From positions 3,239,001 to 3,303,000 of the forward strand of contig OU015652.1 in assembly GCA_907165275.2 (NCBI GenBank): 64,000 nt of DNA. Reading direction: 5' to 3'. Shown here piece after piece: positions 21,200-33,641 of this stretch; within the stretch, counting starts at the first letter, position 1, and the number at the start of each line of letters is the position of its first letter. A model generated the notes under the pieces. It saw only the letters and a list, made by a program, of their open reading frames with translations. It was not told where the DNA came from and ran no database searches. This DNA is from Zygaena filipendulae (Eukaryota > Arthropoda > Insecta > Lepidoptera > Zygaenidae). Made by a program: the position numbers and the translations under genes.

Positions 21200-22260
21200 T
21201 AATTTCGGTGCGAGTAAAGTTTCCCCGTACTAATTTAAGGTATTTGGAAATGTAAAAAAAAAACATACAAATTTCACTTGAATCCAACTTAAGTTGTTTT
21301 TTCAGACTTACAGACGTAATGTTTCATCACTCCAGTATAAAAAATCTATAAGTAATGATGTCTCCGGAGTTAGAATACTGTTAATATGTTTTCTTGTCAT
21401 GTAAAATAATAGTACATTGGTATAGGTACATATCTATAACATGGTGTTTAAACTCTAAAAACTCCAAAACCGTAGCGACTCTACCTTTCTGATAAAATGT
21501 ATCTTTGATATTTATCACGAAAATATGGTATTAATTTTTTTTTAAAACAGTGACCTTTTTAAAAATATTAGGTTTGTAAAATGATGGCACTTAAAGCAAA
21601 TTTTCTTTTAGTTATATGAATGTAGGAACATAATTCTGGATTTTAACGAAATTAAAAGGTGTAACTTGTCTGTAAGTTTTATCAGGAATATTATAATATT
21701 TTCGATAATAACCATAAATTTTTTATGGAACGAAGGCGTTAGTCAAAGCATATGCGATGCTTTTTACGACAGAAAAAATTTGCTTATACATATTTATATT
21801 TCAGCTTTCACTTACGACTTACAGCGAGACGAAGGTTTTCCTCTTAGAGCCTTAGATCATTTGTTATCCGTAACGTGAGCCAAGCTTACTAGCCAACTAT
21901 ACCATTGTGTCTAAACCTCCCTGGATTTAAATGTTACTTCCGCCTCCATTACTAGGTAGGTACTCTTGTTAATAAAATGTCACAAAATTATTTTCTTTAC
22001 AACATCTATGACTTTTGTGTTCGGTAATATAGAGTGTACGGTTAAACGAGAGGCGTGTTAAAGAAAGTATTTAATATTCGATTCTCGTCTTAAGAAAAAA
22101 AATTGAGCAAAATTGTTTTTTTTTTATTAATTCTTGACGTACCTACGTTTAACTTGTCGACGCGCCGACCGATTACACCCTATAATGGTATTTTATTACT
22201 CTTTCTTTTGTAGTTACACACGCCGAAAATAAAATTACAAGTTCATTTACCCAATGTATT
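21200..22260. other. Unannotated AT-rich sequence
   Basis: A weak exon-like patch at 21806-21878 (AFTYDLQRDEGFPLRALDHL after TTTATATTTCAG) is noted but not called. Confidence 0.3.
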
Positions 22261-22274
22261 TATTTAAGAATAAT

Positions 22275-22529
22275 TATGCCCGCGGTTTCACCCGCGTGAG
22301 TTTCGGAATTCCCGCAAGAACTCCAAAGTAGCCGTTTGGGTGATTAGCTGTTCCTCGCATTAATTTCAGAGTTCCCGCGGGAATTCCGGGACAAAAGGTA
22401 CTCTATGTCCGTCTCTGTACCCCGGACAACGTGTTACATGCGAAATTTCAATCGGTTGAGTCGTTAAGGCGTGAAAGCCTAATAGACAGACAGACAGAGT
22501 TACTTTCGCATTTATAGTAATAGTAGGGA
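22275..22529 (-). mobile_element. Composite Helitron
   Basis: Two 3'-type boxes in series (CCCGCGGTTTCACCCGCGTG, then GAGTTCCCGCGGGAATTCC) in front of one 5' half ending CTTTCGCATTTATAGTAATA. This suggests a chimaera of two elements. Confidence 0.6.
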
Positions 22530-22758
22530 AGTAGGGATTTTTCTGTATTCGTTTTTTTAATTTACTATATATTTTTATAAATTACTTGTAAGAATGAATA
22601 ATCAAGGATTTCCATTTTCCACACGTATGAGAGACGTATTCATTATTTTGTGTTCGATGTGTTTAATTAGCCGTGCATTATAATTGACTAATACCTACTT
22701 AAATGTAAAAAAATAATGATGATGTCCATAGTACAAGCTCTGGTTAGTTGGGACCAGT

Positions 22759-22985
22759 GGAGCTAGGATGCGCAACATGATAAAATATTATCGAGCCATT
22801 TTATCGATTCTCGTCGACATAATATATCGTTTTGTCTACCAGTTGTGAAAAATGTTTAACCGAATCTAGTCTTAACTCAATACCCCACTACTGCACTTTT
22901 TTTGCTTGGACGCCCACAAATATTTGTCGTGTCGACAATTTTATCTTTCGTTCGATAAACATATCATGTTGCGCATCCTAGCTCC
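22759..22985. mobile_element. MITE with 24-bp perfect inverted ends
   Basis: The ends (GGAGCTAGGATGCGCAACAT and four more bases) are perfect inverted repeats, 227 bp in all. The interior contains part of a second MITE (TCTAGTCTTAACTCAATACC, as at 52530). Confidence 0.7.
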
Positions 22986-23398
22986 GCAGGTGGACGCTCT
23001 GTGTGATAATGCCCTAGTATTGTTATTTAATTATTAAAAGAAAAAAAAAAGACATGAACTCAATTTTACATGGTTCCTAATTCAAAACAAGATGAAAGGT
23101 CACGTAATGTGAGATGTAATCAAAAGGACATGCGAGAAATCGAAAGAATAAGGTGAAAAGAAAAGAGAATGATGTGTCACAAAAAAAATAACTTATTTAT
23201 TCATAGATCAACGGAATAAATAAAAAGGAGTCATTGAATAAGTAAGCAGGGTGTGGGCTTTTATGTAGCGAAAATAATATCAATATAGAGACGAACATGG
23301 TCTAGTGTCGGTCTATACAATCCATAATACTATACCTACATAGTAGGTAGGTTCGATATTGCAATAAAGATCAAAACGATTAGACAATTTATAACAAA

Positions 23399-23617
23399 CT
23401 AGCCCGCCCTGCCCCGCGGTTTCACCCGCGGTAATTTCGCAGTTCCCGCGGGAATTCCGGGATAAAAAGTACCCTTTGTCCTTCTCTGTATCCCTGACAA
23501 CGTGCATGCCAAATGTCATCCAAATCCGTTCAGCCATTTTTGCGTGATTGAGTAACAAACATCCAAATATCCAAACATCTAAACATGCACACTTTCACAT
23601 TTATAATATTAGTAGGA
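23399..23617 (-). mobile_element. Lep1-type Helitron, full length
   Basis: 219 bp from CTAG (23399) to the GA/TC end (23617), flanked A|T. Closely related to 1303-1502, 27903-28087 and 62625-62796. Confidence 0.8.
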
Positions 23618-23619
23618 TG

Positions 23620-24740
23620 TACATGGATAACAAGTTTGGTTAAGTGGATTGCAGTTAAGCGGGGGAGCGTAGTGTCAATAATTCTCAATCAAGTGTGAAA
23701 CAAGTGACTGAACCGAACTGGCTTCAAGATAAGCGTGTTATGGCATCAGTTGCCAATCTCGTTAACTTGAAATTTAGGTGCCGATGCCGCCTAAAATATG
23801 TTTGATATATTGGAAAGGAACGCGTTAATTTCGAAAAAAAAACAGAATTTCTGACCAATACACTAAATACACGAATTCATTTTTGTAAAACTCTTTAATG
23901 ACTTTCATTTATATACAGTTTACATACAGTATGGGTATCTTAATAAGTAGATAGCGGTTTTACAAAAGAATACGTAGGTATTTTAAAAAGCTTAAGACAA
24001 GTTTTCAAGAATGTAAGTATTTTTCATCCAGCTGCGGTGAAAACGCGTCGAATAAGTTTTAATAATGTAATTATTCAAATCCAAATTAAATCAAGATTGA
24101 TTTAAAACGAAATTTGAGAAGTTCCACAGTAAAAATAAGCCAATTTTTTTGTAAAGCACTTAAAGTATGGAGATTACAACGATGCTTTACCTACATTTAA
24201 GTTTTATTCAATTAATGTGATTTTACTATGTTACCATTAAAATATTTCTCATATTATTATTTGTTAAAGCTGCCCTTGAGATAACTCTGCCAAATGATGT
24301 CTTTGATGTAACTTTTCAGGACCTTTTATTACGAAGCCATAATTGTTGTGGCGAAAAAAATGTTCCATTATTTTTTGTCTTTGACGTTCTTTAGGGTCAT
24401 TTCCCTTTATTCTCTTGATGAGAGATGATTTTAGGACATTATTATTAGGGTCTATAGGAACTAAGTGGTTTTGTGTTGTAATATATTCTTAGGTATTATA
24501 AATTAAAATAGCAGTTTATATATTTACTGAATATTTTAAAGTATATAGCAAAATGGAAATTAATAATACGATAAATTAGTGTAACTACTGATCCAGTAAA
24601 TTAATTAACACAATAAAAAGATTTCATCATGTGTATTTTTTTGCTTTTGCACTTCAATGACTTTTACTAATATAATATTAAACCGAATTCAATTTACAAT
24701 TAAAAATTATGTAGATAATTAATGTGTAGTTTTCTTCAAT
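23620..24740. other. Unannotated sequence upstream of the NOS exon
   Basis: AT-rich, no recognised feature. Confidence 0.4.
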
Positions 24741-24746
24741 TGTTAG

Positions 24747-24897
24747 TTCTCAACGATGAAGCATCTCCGGAACCGTTTGACAGTGTCATCAGTTCGCAAA
24801 GACAATGTTGCTCAGCGACCCCTTTCGAATAACCCTGTTCCAGTGCCGACTGCCACAAATACTGTCAATATCTCACTAACTTTGCAACTATAGTCTA
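24747..24897 (+). other. GC-rich open island, candidate exon upstream of NOS
   Basis: After the acceptor-like TTCTTCAATTGTTAG, one frame reads LNDEASPEPFDSVISSQRQ and ends CCSATPFE at 24832. A second plus frame gives a 45-codon ORF from ATG 24757, and a minus frame (LWQSALEQGYSKGVAEQHC...) is open too. The island lies about 700 bp before the NOS start and could be an exon, a 5' UTR exon or a regulatory block. Frame and strand are undetermined. Confidence 0.22.
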
Positions 24898-25574
24898 ATA
24901 TGTATACCTAACTCGGTGATGGGAGTGTGAGACGGCAATTTATTAAGAATGGAATCATTTATTTGCTTAAAACACATAATAATAGATAATTTATGTGTAT
25001 AGTATATATTTTATATTTAGAATAGAATAGATTAAAATAGAATAGAATAAAATTTATTTCTGCAAACACCCAAGGATAATGAATTTCTTGTAATATTGAC
25101 AAAAGAAAGAAAGAAACTTTTTACGACATAGTTTGTGTAACATATATAAGAGGCTCGACACTTTTCCGTTTGAATCTAGTACCTACCTAGATTAAACTTG
25201 AAAATATTTTTTTATCTCAATCTAGAAGTGGAGGAACTATTGGAAAATATAATGAAAATACAACAATAAGACGTTATGCCATAGACGTAGACGATGATCG
25301 ATTTTATTTCAGGTTAATTAATGAATTATTATAATTATATCAAAAGCTCCTTTTTTAAATAATTGTTTCATTTCTCAGTTTAAATTTTAAAAGTATTTAT
25401 AATAGGAAACCAATTTTCTGTTAAGGTGAAATATTTATAGATTAATGTATAATGAGACCAATTTCATAACTAGACTATACGTATCCAATTAATAAACAGT
25501 TGGAAAACATGCACTGTCGAATGTTCGAGTTCGGTTGAAGTGTTTGTGTGAATAAACAAAAGACAGTCGCGACA

Positions 25575-25844
25575 ATGATGTCCCAACACCTGACGAGCAT
25601 GTTCGAGCAGATCGGCAACTTCACCAAGAACAATCTGACGCACAACAGCAAGCTAAAGGAGAGCAAGGCGAATGCGAACCACGTGACGGCGGGATGTCCG
25701 GGGGGCGGCGGCAACCAGCAGGCCTCGCCGTCACACAAACAAGGGCAGGCGCAGCCTCCGCCGCCGCTGAAAAAGCCGTACAAGCTGAGAAATGTCGCGT
25801 CCAAAGCCGAGTCGTACGACACGCTATACACGAACAGTACTTTG
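25575..25844 (+). CDS. NOS: Nitric oxide synthase, first coding exon (partial gene)
   Basis: NOS makes nitric oxide and citrulline from arginine, using NADPH, haem, BH4, FAD/FMN and calmodulin. Only the N-terminal exon is seen: 90 codons in phase 0, then a strong donor (TTG|GTAAGT at 25845). The start MMSQHLTSMFEQIG resembles, from memory, the insect NOS start MSQHFTSIFE. Residues 67-86 (KPYKLRNVASKAESYDTLYT) match the conserved region before the haem domain, of the form KPxRLKN...YDTLH. Between them is a variable Gly/Pro/Gln-rich linker, as expected in this family. The exon is GC-rich with GC-ending codons, unlike its AT-rich surroundings. Two adjacent ATGs (25575, 25578) could start translation; fly NOS begins MSQ, which favours 25578, but both are in frame. 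No haem-domain exon (WRNxxRCIGR-type) was recognised before 64000, so the next exon is either beyond the window or too short to spot. Confidence 0.85.
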
Positions 25845-25845
25845 G

Positions 25846-27170
25846 TAAGTGATTTAAAAGCCTTTAAAGTTTAAACTCAAACAAATTTTTTTTTCGTAAT
25901 CGTAATCGTAATCAGTCAAAATTTATTAATATCTAAATTTTTTACATTCATCACTCGCTGCGAAGGCAAGTTTTCTTAGAGAAGAGATAAGCGAGAAATT
26001 CTTAGGTTGCTCTTACAAGCATAATCAAATAATATCAACCTTCATAAATGATAACGAACCGACCACCGTATAACGCCGTACCACACGTGTTTCATATACG
26101 TAGTCAGATGATTTAAAAAAAAAAAAACAATATGAAATGCAAGGAACTCAGTACCAACATTTTTTTGTATTTTAAACCTGGTTCTGTTAAATTGTTGTTT
26201 TAACAATTTTTGTAATATATTTTTTCTTACAAATTCATCTTACATTAGGTATTCCTGGTGATTAATAATATAATTTTTATTAATTTATCAAAGGGTTATT
26301 TTTGCAAATTATAGGTATCTAATAGTGGGAATAGACGAAAATTTTGTTCAACTACCATTTAAAAAGTACCTATGTAATAAAATTCGTTATTCCGACATCT
26401 GCTCAGAATCAAAAATACATGATCCACTTGTGTATTAAAGAGGGAAATGGTTAGCCACCGATAGAATCATGGAAGTCTTAAAACAAGTTTCACATTACCT
26501 AGTGGCTAAATATTAGCCTAAATATTATTAGCTATACTATTTACCATTAACCTATACTATCTATGAAAGCTATACTATAGACGTCATGGTATTGTGGAAA
26601 CATCCCACACGAAAATGTCATAAGCACTATTGCGTCTAGTTCAAACGCGCTTATCTCGTAATTGCGGTTTTCCCAAACATTTGGACATACCATAATCATA
26701 TTCAGGTTTGTTTATCAGCGAGATAAATTAACAACAGTTTTGTTAGAATACTTACCCCTATCGCTTTACAAAACTCGTGTACCTATCTACTCTTGGAACA
26801 TCATTTTTTTTTATGATATCTTTTGGTCTGTTGGTACTTGTAGGTAAGTAATTATACTTAAATAAATAATTAAATTATTGTATATTCTCATAAAATCAAC
26901 CTTAGTCCTTGCCAGGATGATACAATTGAGACAGAAGGAACAGAAAGGTAGGTTATATTGTTAAATTATTGTGCAAAATTATTATTATTATAATTAAAAT
27001 TTCTCATTTCTACACCAAGCGGTGAAGGTCTAATTCTGTATGTATAAAATAACGATTCAATAGCCCACAAGTTATATAATTATCGTGGTCGTAAAATGAG
27101 GCGTGTGTGGTATCGATGCGTGACCGAGCGGTCACGAAGCGCTGCAACCATAGAGATAATAATATTATTA
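25846..27170 (+). other. Start of the presumed NOS intron 1
   Basis: Begins with the donor at 25845. AT-rich, with a (TCGTAA)3-like run at 25895. No further exon recognised. Confidence 0.4.
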
Positions 27171-27175
27171 TAATA

Positions 27176-27400
27176 TTAGCTGTCCCCCGTGATTTCACCT
27201 GTGGAAATTGGGAGTTCCCGTGGGAATTTCGGGATAAAAAGTACCATATGTCACTCAGGACTACCGTAGCTTCCTATAAGTGAAAGAATTTTCAAAATCG
27301 GTTCAATAGATCCAGAGATTACTCCCTACAACCTCACAAACTCCGGAGTTTCCGTAGGAATTCCGGAATAAAAAATACCCTATGTCACTCGAGATCACTG
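27176..27400 (-). mobile_element. Helitron, diverged
   Basis: TAGCTGTCCCCCGTGATTTC end, GGGAGTTCCCGTGGGAATTT box, then a subtype body and a partial duplicate of the box (GAGTTTCCGTAGGAATTCC). Confidence 0.55.
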
Positions 27401-27489
27401 TAAAAATCACTCGGCGACACTAGTTTTTGTTTGTTTTCATAATAAACTGAGTTGATACCTTCTCTAACGTGGTCGTTTACCTCATGTTG

Positions 27490-27700
27490 CCCCCAGGGTG
27501 TACACGGCTGAGTGCTGTTTCACTACCACCATGCCTACCTCACCGTGTGAGCTAGGGGCACGTTTGACCGAGTCACTAAAATCACGTATGAAATTTACGA
27601 CTTGCGTCCGTATTTGGTCCTGTCAATCGGAGAACGTAAAGTCTGTTTTGTTGGTAATATTTCGTTGGGTAAGACAAGTGTAGCTATTTTCGTATTACTA
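27490..27700. other. GC-richer segment, possible repeat-borne coding fragment
   Basis: After GTTGCCCCCAG (27496) the sequence becomes GC-rich and stays open for 61 codons on the plus strand. The minus strand reads VGMVVVKQHSAVYTLGAT, which has the feel of a dispersed lepidopteran element. I cannot decide between an exon and a repeat. Confidence 0.2.
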
Positions 27701-27902
27701 TTGTATTTTCAAGCCTTGCTCTTCAAGTTGCTATATTAATGTTTGGGAATTGGACGTTGGGCCTAATTTAATTTAACAGAAAATAGTTCTAAGCCATAAG
27801 CGCTTTAGGCGTTTTGTTAGGTAGTTTTCCTACATAACCATTCTACGTTTAAACGCCATGCTGATTATCCTGTGGGGTAACATTGCAATTTTAATTTTTA
27901 AA

Positions 27903-28087
27903 TCCTACTTATATTAAAAATGTGAAAGTGTGGATGTTTGTTATTCAATCACGCAAAATCGGCTGAACGGATTTGGATGAAATTTGGCAAGCACATTGTC
28001 AGGGGTACAGAGAAGGACATAGGATACTTTTTATTCCGGAATTCCCGCGGGAACTCCGAAATTAACGCGGGTGAAACCGCGCAGATA
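27903..28087 (+). mobile_element. Lep1-type Helitron, 3' end eroded
   Basis: TCCTACTTATATTAAAAATG start and GGAATTCCCGCGGGAACTCC box; the last bases differ from CAGCTAG. Confidence 0.7.
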
Positions 28088-28370
28088 ATATTTGTTCATA
28101 TTGCAAATTATACTATGAAAAAAATTATGAAAGATCTAAAATGTTATGGATCTATTTATGATACTTAATTGTAGTGAGCTTCCCGACTGATACAACGACA
28201 ATAAATACCATACAAAGCGGAGGGATATTACCTATACAGACATAAAGTACTTAGAGTAAATTTGAAGTTTATCCCTCATAATCCATGTCCTTTGAAGTTT
28301 TATAATCTGTCTGGTCCATAACAATATTAGGCACGTTACTTAGAATATTCAATGGTCAAAGGGATATATT

Positions 28371-28407
28371 ATCTTCGTTCGATATTATTTATATATCGAA
28401 CGAAGAT
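28371..28407. repeat. 15-bp perfect hairpin
   Basis: ATCTTCGTTCGATAT and its complement around a 7-nt loop. Confidence 0.6.
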
Positions 28408-29244
28408 TAGTTTTAGTTTTATAAAATATAATGTCACATTTTTCATATAAAACCAGCTTTCTTACACAGATTTTAGTGATTAAAGTATATTGCCAACCGT
28501 CTATTACTCTGAATTCCTATGTGATAAAACATCAAAATATACAATTTTGATGAAAAAAAACTTGTACCTCTATACATATATAAATAATGTACAAACGCTT
28601 GTTGGACCTAATCCATTAGTGCAGTTCAAAAGTAATCACAAGTAAACGTTTATTATAATATTTGTAAAGCATTTCCCGTAGCGACTTGAAACTTAGCATC
28701 TTTGTGTTAAAATTTATAAAACCACAGACAGGTCTCTATCCAAATCACCTTTTTTCGTTTATTTTCGGAAAAAATATATTAATTATACAATCAAATTTAT
28801 TTCATAGTTACTTATAAACCAACTTTGAAATAAGTAAAAAAAATACAACAAATAAACGAAATTCCTTTTTTCGTTTATTATATTTTATTACTTTGTATGT
28901 GTATTTATGATGTTGGTTGTTTCAGTCCTTAAAAGTGGTTAGATCGAAATCCTCTTAAAAACCTCTGCGTCAGCAATACTTTCCCGTTTTAACTTGGCTC
29001 ATTTTTATCTTCGTTTTACTAATTAAAAAAACTAAAAGAAAAATCGTACTAGTTTAATTAAAAAGAAAAATATTTGCCCATAAGACAAAATGTATAGAGT
29101 GTACTTGACCACAATTTTGATCCCTCTACTTTTATTGGTCAAAAGTTTTTGGGGTGGAAATTAGTTTATGGTTCTCGTTTACTTTTTTTTATGGGAGCTA
29201 TACAATCTACAAATTCCGAAGAAACTTAATCACAAGCATATCTA

Positions 29245-29487
29245 TCTATCTATACATTTAAAATGCTTTGTCCTGAATGACTGATGGATCAACGCCTAGC
29301 CTAAACTGCTGATCGTAGACACCTGAAACTTGGAGGGTGTGTTCTTTGTATGACGTAGGCATCCGATAAGACAGGAGTTTTGAAAATTCAACCCCTAAGG
29401 GGATGAAACGGGGTTGCAAAGTTTGTATGGAACAATTCCGCGGGGACTTTGAATTTTATCGCAGGTGAAACAGCGCGGGACAACTAG
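29245..29487 (+). mobile_element. Helitron, GGGTGTGTTCTTTGTATGAC subtype
   Basis: A different body (CTGAAACTTGGAGGGTGTG, GGGGATGAAACGGGGTTGC) ending GGGACAACTAG followed by T. Same subtype as 40229-40479. Confidence 0.6.
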
Positions 29488-30081
29488 TTATGTATATGGA
29501 GCTGGTGGTAGGGATTAGGGTAACGGTATATAAATACCTGTTAAAAAATGGTTTATCGCTAATCTGTACTTTCGGTATTTTTTCAACAAAAAGTTATTTC
29601 TATTAAGTATAAAATTATTGTGACTATACAACGATAGTTTTAAGAGTAAGATTATTCGATGGCTTTTTCGAAAATGACCTGAAATAGTTAAAAGCTACCT
29701 ATATTGGTAGCCTTTAAAAGACTTCCCCTCTGGGTTTCAATTATCTTCAAACCGGATTAGCTGATCTTAGCAGCTATAATAAAATCCCTGGACAGAAGTT
29801 GTAAATATAACACTTTAAGCCCCGCTAAACATCTACCGCAGCTCAACCTTGTAACAGATGGAAGATTAGTGGCAAAGCGGTTTAATAATAATCAAATAAT
29901 CACTATCGAATTATAGGAAAGAAAATTAAAATTAATTTACCAGTTCAGCTCCAGTGTTGCTAGTAATATGTATATTACTTATTTGGCGATAATGCAATAG
30001 AACTATCGATAGAGTAAGTCACTGTTTGATATAGTAAGTATATAGGTGGGTAGGTACCGCATTTTATTTATAACTTATATA

Positions 30082-30590
30082 CACACCGGCAGAATTAGCG
30101 GAACATAAAAAGGCAGAGTATAGAAATAATTACGTATATATATTAAAACAAATAATAATTAGACGTGAAGTAATAAACTAATATACATCTTTTAACATCG
30201 ATTTTAAGAAGTTTTTAGTTAAATTTTATTAAAAATAATCAAAATTAAAAAAAAACAAAAAAGTCTCTAGTTTGTGAGAACACAGACAATGTTGCAAATA
30301 AAAGTGGAATCACGAAGGGGAAACACACGTTATTAATCGTTCATTAATTTAGTGTTAAAATCACAGTAATCTTTAATTTGCAACATTATTTGTGTACCCA
30401 CAAATTAGAGAAAAAGTGTTTTTTTAATTATTATTTTAAATAAAATTTAATAATTTAATTACAAACTTTTAAAGTGTTAAAAGATGTATATTAATTTATT
30501 ACTTCACGTCTAATTATTATTTGTTTTAATATATATACGTAATTATTTCTATACTCTGCCTTTTTATGTTCCGCTAATTCTGCCGGTGTG
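30082..30590. mobile_element. Large foldback MITE with TA flanks
   Basis: 509 bp; ends CACACCGGCAGAATTAGCGG and complement, arms over 100 bp, flanked by TA on both sides, which suggests a Tc1/mariner-type target. No coding capacity. Confidence 0.7.
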
Positions 30591-30592
30591 TA

Positions 30593-31940
30593 TATTTTAA
30601 AATAGGTTATCGGTAGAGTATGTTTGGTTATTTTCGTATCGGTAACTATCTTGCACTCAGTTTTAACAAATTTTTTTTTATAAATATAATTCAGTCAACA
30701 ATTTCCGATCTTCAAGTTTTTTAAATATATCATTAATTTCATGTCTGTCTCTCGTTTAACTTTATACTTTTTTTATTCATCACAAATACTCTTCACATTG
30801 TTAAAACAAAAGGATTTACCTCGCTTTTCTTCGCCGCTTAGACCGGCGTTATATTCTCTGATAGTGTTGCAAGTGTGCTAGCCCACGTTCTAACCAGTTA
30901 TATTATACCTAATTCATGTTTTTGTTCGGATACAAACAAGTTGATAGTTTCATAAAACGTGCCAAGCACACTACGGATTGGCTGCATTGTGTGAAAAGTA
31001 AATAGGTGGGTTAAGATGTATTGCTCTGAACAAAATAATTAAGTTCTCTCTGAGTCCCGTAAACACGTGTTCGATATAGCGTTGTTAACTGTGCAACAAC
31101 CAAAAACTAGGTATTAATGTACTAGGAAAAATATACAATGTTTTTTTTTCTCTCCTCTCTACTGTTTATGGGAACGTAATTATTTTTCTTTTTCTACTAT
31201 ATATATATATAGGTACGTCATTTATAATTTTCTACAAAATTCGTTTCATCGCATAGCTAGCTATTTTTTGTTGTTGTTGAATCCTACACAGATACCAATG
31301 TACGTATATTATGTTGGTTATTTTTCGTAATTTATTGTTTTTTATACACTTCTACAGATGCACAAAGATGTGATTAGGTCCTGAAATTCAACCAGCAGAA
31401 CAGCGGCTCTGTATATTTCCTTGATTACTTATAATTTTTTTTTGTCTCAAAAAGTCTAAATCATATCGCACCGCAGTGATTATGTTCTCTTTGATTATTA
31501 GGTATATCTTATGTCTTTGTATCTGTATAGAATTTTCTATTAATTAATTTATGAATATGTAATATGTATGTGTAAGTATGTTTACCAGAAGAGAAACTGA
31601 CTGACACAATTATATTAATGGAGTAGTAACTACCGAAATCAGAAAACTGAATTGAAATGTTATGTTAAAAAAACACGACGATATATTTTTATTGAACCGA
31701 TAGAAAACAAAAATTCTGTCTCGTTTTCAAACAAAAGCTTCCATGAATCACTTTTTGTGATAAAATTTAATTTACATTTACAAACGTTTCGACTTGTTTT
31801 ATTCATACTCGTACTCAATAATTTGGTGCCTTTTGTGATGAAGAAGACTTTTCTGATAGCAGAGCTTGTTTTCATTTTAAACAAAAATAAAGGTATAACG
31901 GGGCAGCAAAATACGTATGGCAAAGGAACATGGGCTTAAA
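30593..31940. other. Unannotated AT-rich sequence
   Basis: A short (TA)n run near 31198. Open frames on both strands at 31650-31940 overlap completely and look like chance. Confidence 0.4.
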
Positions 31941-31944
31941 TAGT

Positions 31945-32960
31945 ACATTGTTATCCTAGGGGTGAAAGTAGTAGTAGTCTTTCTCCCGAGGATAACACTG
32001 TGCTTTTCATTACGAATGCAAGGAAAGTCAAAATAAAAATAGGAATTAGCTAAAGAAAAAATGAGTGAAGATCGGATAGTCGCTTGACACATTCCCACCT
32101 ATTTCTTTTTCTTTGGCCGGCTAGCTATTCAGCCAGTATTTTTTATTTACATTGTGGCGACCTAAAAAAAATATTTTCTTTAATTATTAAGTATTAATTA
32201 AAGAAAATAAAAAAATATAAATAGGAATTACCTTAAGAAAAAGTGAGTGAATTTTATTTTAATTAATACCTACTTAAACTTTACGTTATTTCAATTTTAC
32301 ATCGCGCTGGCTGTATAGAAAGTTGAAACATGGTTCAATAGAAATGTGAAAATAGACCTAGTTTTTTTTTAATAATTTGACAGTTGTCAGTTGAAAGCGA
32401 TTCTCCCTAGGGCTAAAAAGGGCTACTTTCAACCCGCTTCTCAGGCAACTTCAGACCTACTTTCCGAGCATGAGTAATGAAAATAACTTTTCATACCATG
32501 TTTCAACTTTCTATACAGCCAGCGCGATGTAAAATTGAAATAACGTAAAGTTTAAGTAGGTATTAATTAAAATAAAATTCACTCACTTTTTCTTAAGGTA
32601 ATTCCTATTTATATTTTTTTATTTTCTTTAATTAATACTTAATAATTAAAGAAAATATTTTTTTTAGGTCGCCACAATGTAAATAAAAAATACTGGCTGA
32701 ATAGCTAGCCGGCCAAAGAAAAAGAAATAGGTGGGAAAGTGTCAAGCGACTATCCGATCTTCACTCATTTTTTCTTTAGCTAATTCCTATTTTTATTTTG
32801 ACTTTCCTTGCATTCGTAATGAAAAGCACAGTGTTACCCTCGGGAGAAAGTAACTTATTTAGTGCCTCGAACTATTGGCGCCCTCGCTACGCTCGAGCGC
32901 CAAACCCCGTCTCGGCACTAAATGAGTTACTTTCACCCCTTGGATAACAATGTACTATTT
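31945..32960. repeat. 1-kb near-perfect palindrome
   Basis: Left arm about 31945-32333 and right arm about 32500-32960 are reverse complements with few differences (shared GGCCGGCTAGCTATTCAGCC). A loop of about 165 bp separates them. The outer parts derive from the dispersed repeat of 10015-10355. Confidence 0.75.
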
Positions 32961-33205
32961 TTTATGTCATAGGGGGCATACTTACTGGCCAGTAGCACAC
33001 CTAATGGTTGATTTATGTACAATAAAATTCACTCATTTTTTTCTTTAGCTAATTCCTATTTTTATTTTGACTTTCCTTGCATTCGTAATGAAAAGCACAG
33101 TGTTATCCTCAGGAGAAAGACTTATTTAGTCCCGAGACGGGGTTTAGCGCCCGAGCGTATAGTGAGTGTTACTTTCACTCCTAGGATAACAATGTACTAT
33201 TAAAA
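32960..33205 (+). repeat. Dispersed repeat with SINE-like tail segment, partial copy 3
   Basis: From TATGTCATAGGGGGCATACT to CTAGGATAACAATGTACTAT. Directly follows the right arm of the 31945-32960 palindrome, whose arms are built from the same unit. Confidence 0.65.
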
Positions 33206-33641
33206 AGGTTGGTATATTTTTCGATTGATTGGTGATTTTGCTCTGAAGATTCGATCAGTGATTTGAGCTTAAATGGATAAAGTTATATATGGATTCGGTT
33301 ACTTATAATATTATTGCATGGGTTACATTTTTTTTATCTTTCAAAGCGATTTCCAAAAATTTATTTGTACTGATGAATATTTATTTAAATCAAAATTTCC
33401 TATAAGAAGTTTTATCTTGCTGCTTAGGTACTAACTAAAATACCTATTATTATAATTATCTAGTAGTTTGAACTCGTGAATACCATTGGGTGTATGGTGT
33501 CCTATAAAAGTATACAGTATTGAATTTCTTTTAAAATATTATTTTAATATTTGACATTTTACAAATTTATCGTTATGAAATAATAGTACAATAACCTCTT
33601 GTATAGTAATAATTATGATTACTTAAAATTATAACTTACTA

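Larger units (their letters stand above)
28140..30080. other. Mostly unannotated AT-rich sequence
   Basis: Only the hairpin at 28371 and the Helitron at 29245 are recognised. Confidence 0.4.

Noticed and set aside
23313..23558. Open frame with SRNSRGNxEITAGETAG, recurring at 27938-28168 and 15886-16125
   Set aside because: It is the translation of the Helitron box GGAATTCCCGCGGGAACTCC in one frame. It recurs because the element recurs, lacks start conservation and matches no protein.
25475..25831. 118-codon minus-strand frame
   Set aside because: It is the antisense shadow of the NOS exon.
31652..31939. Frames of 87-95 codons on opposite strands
   Set aside because: They are mutual shadows in AT-rich sequence without domain, start context or splice support.
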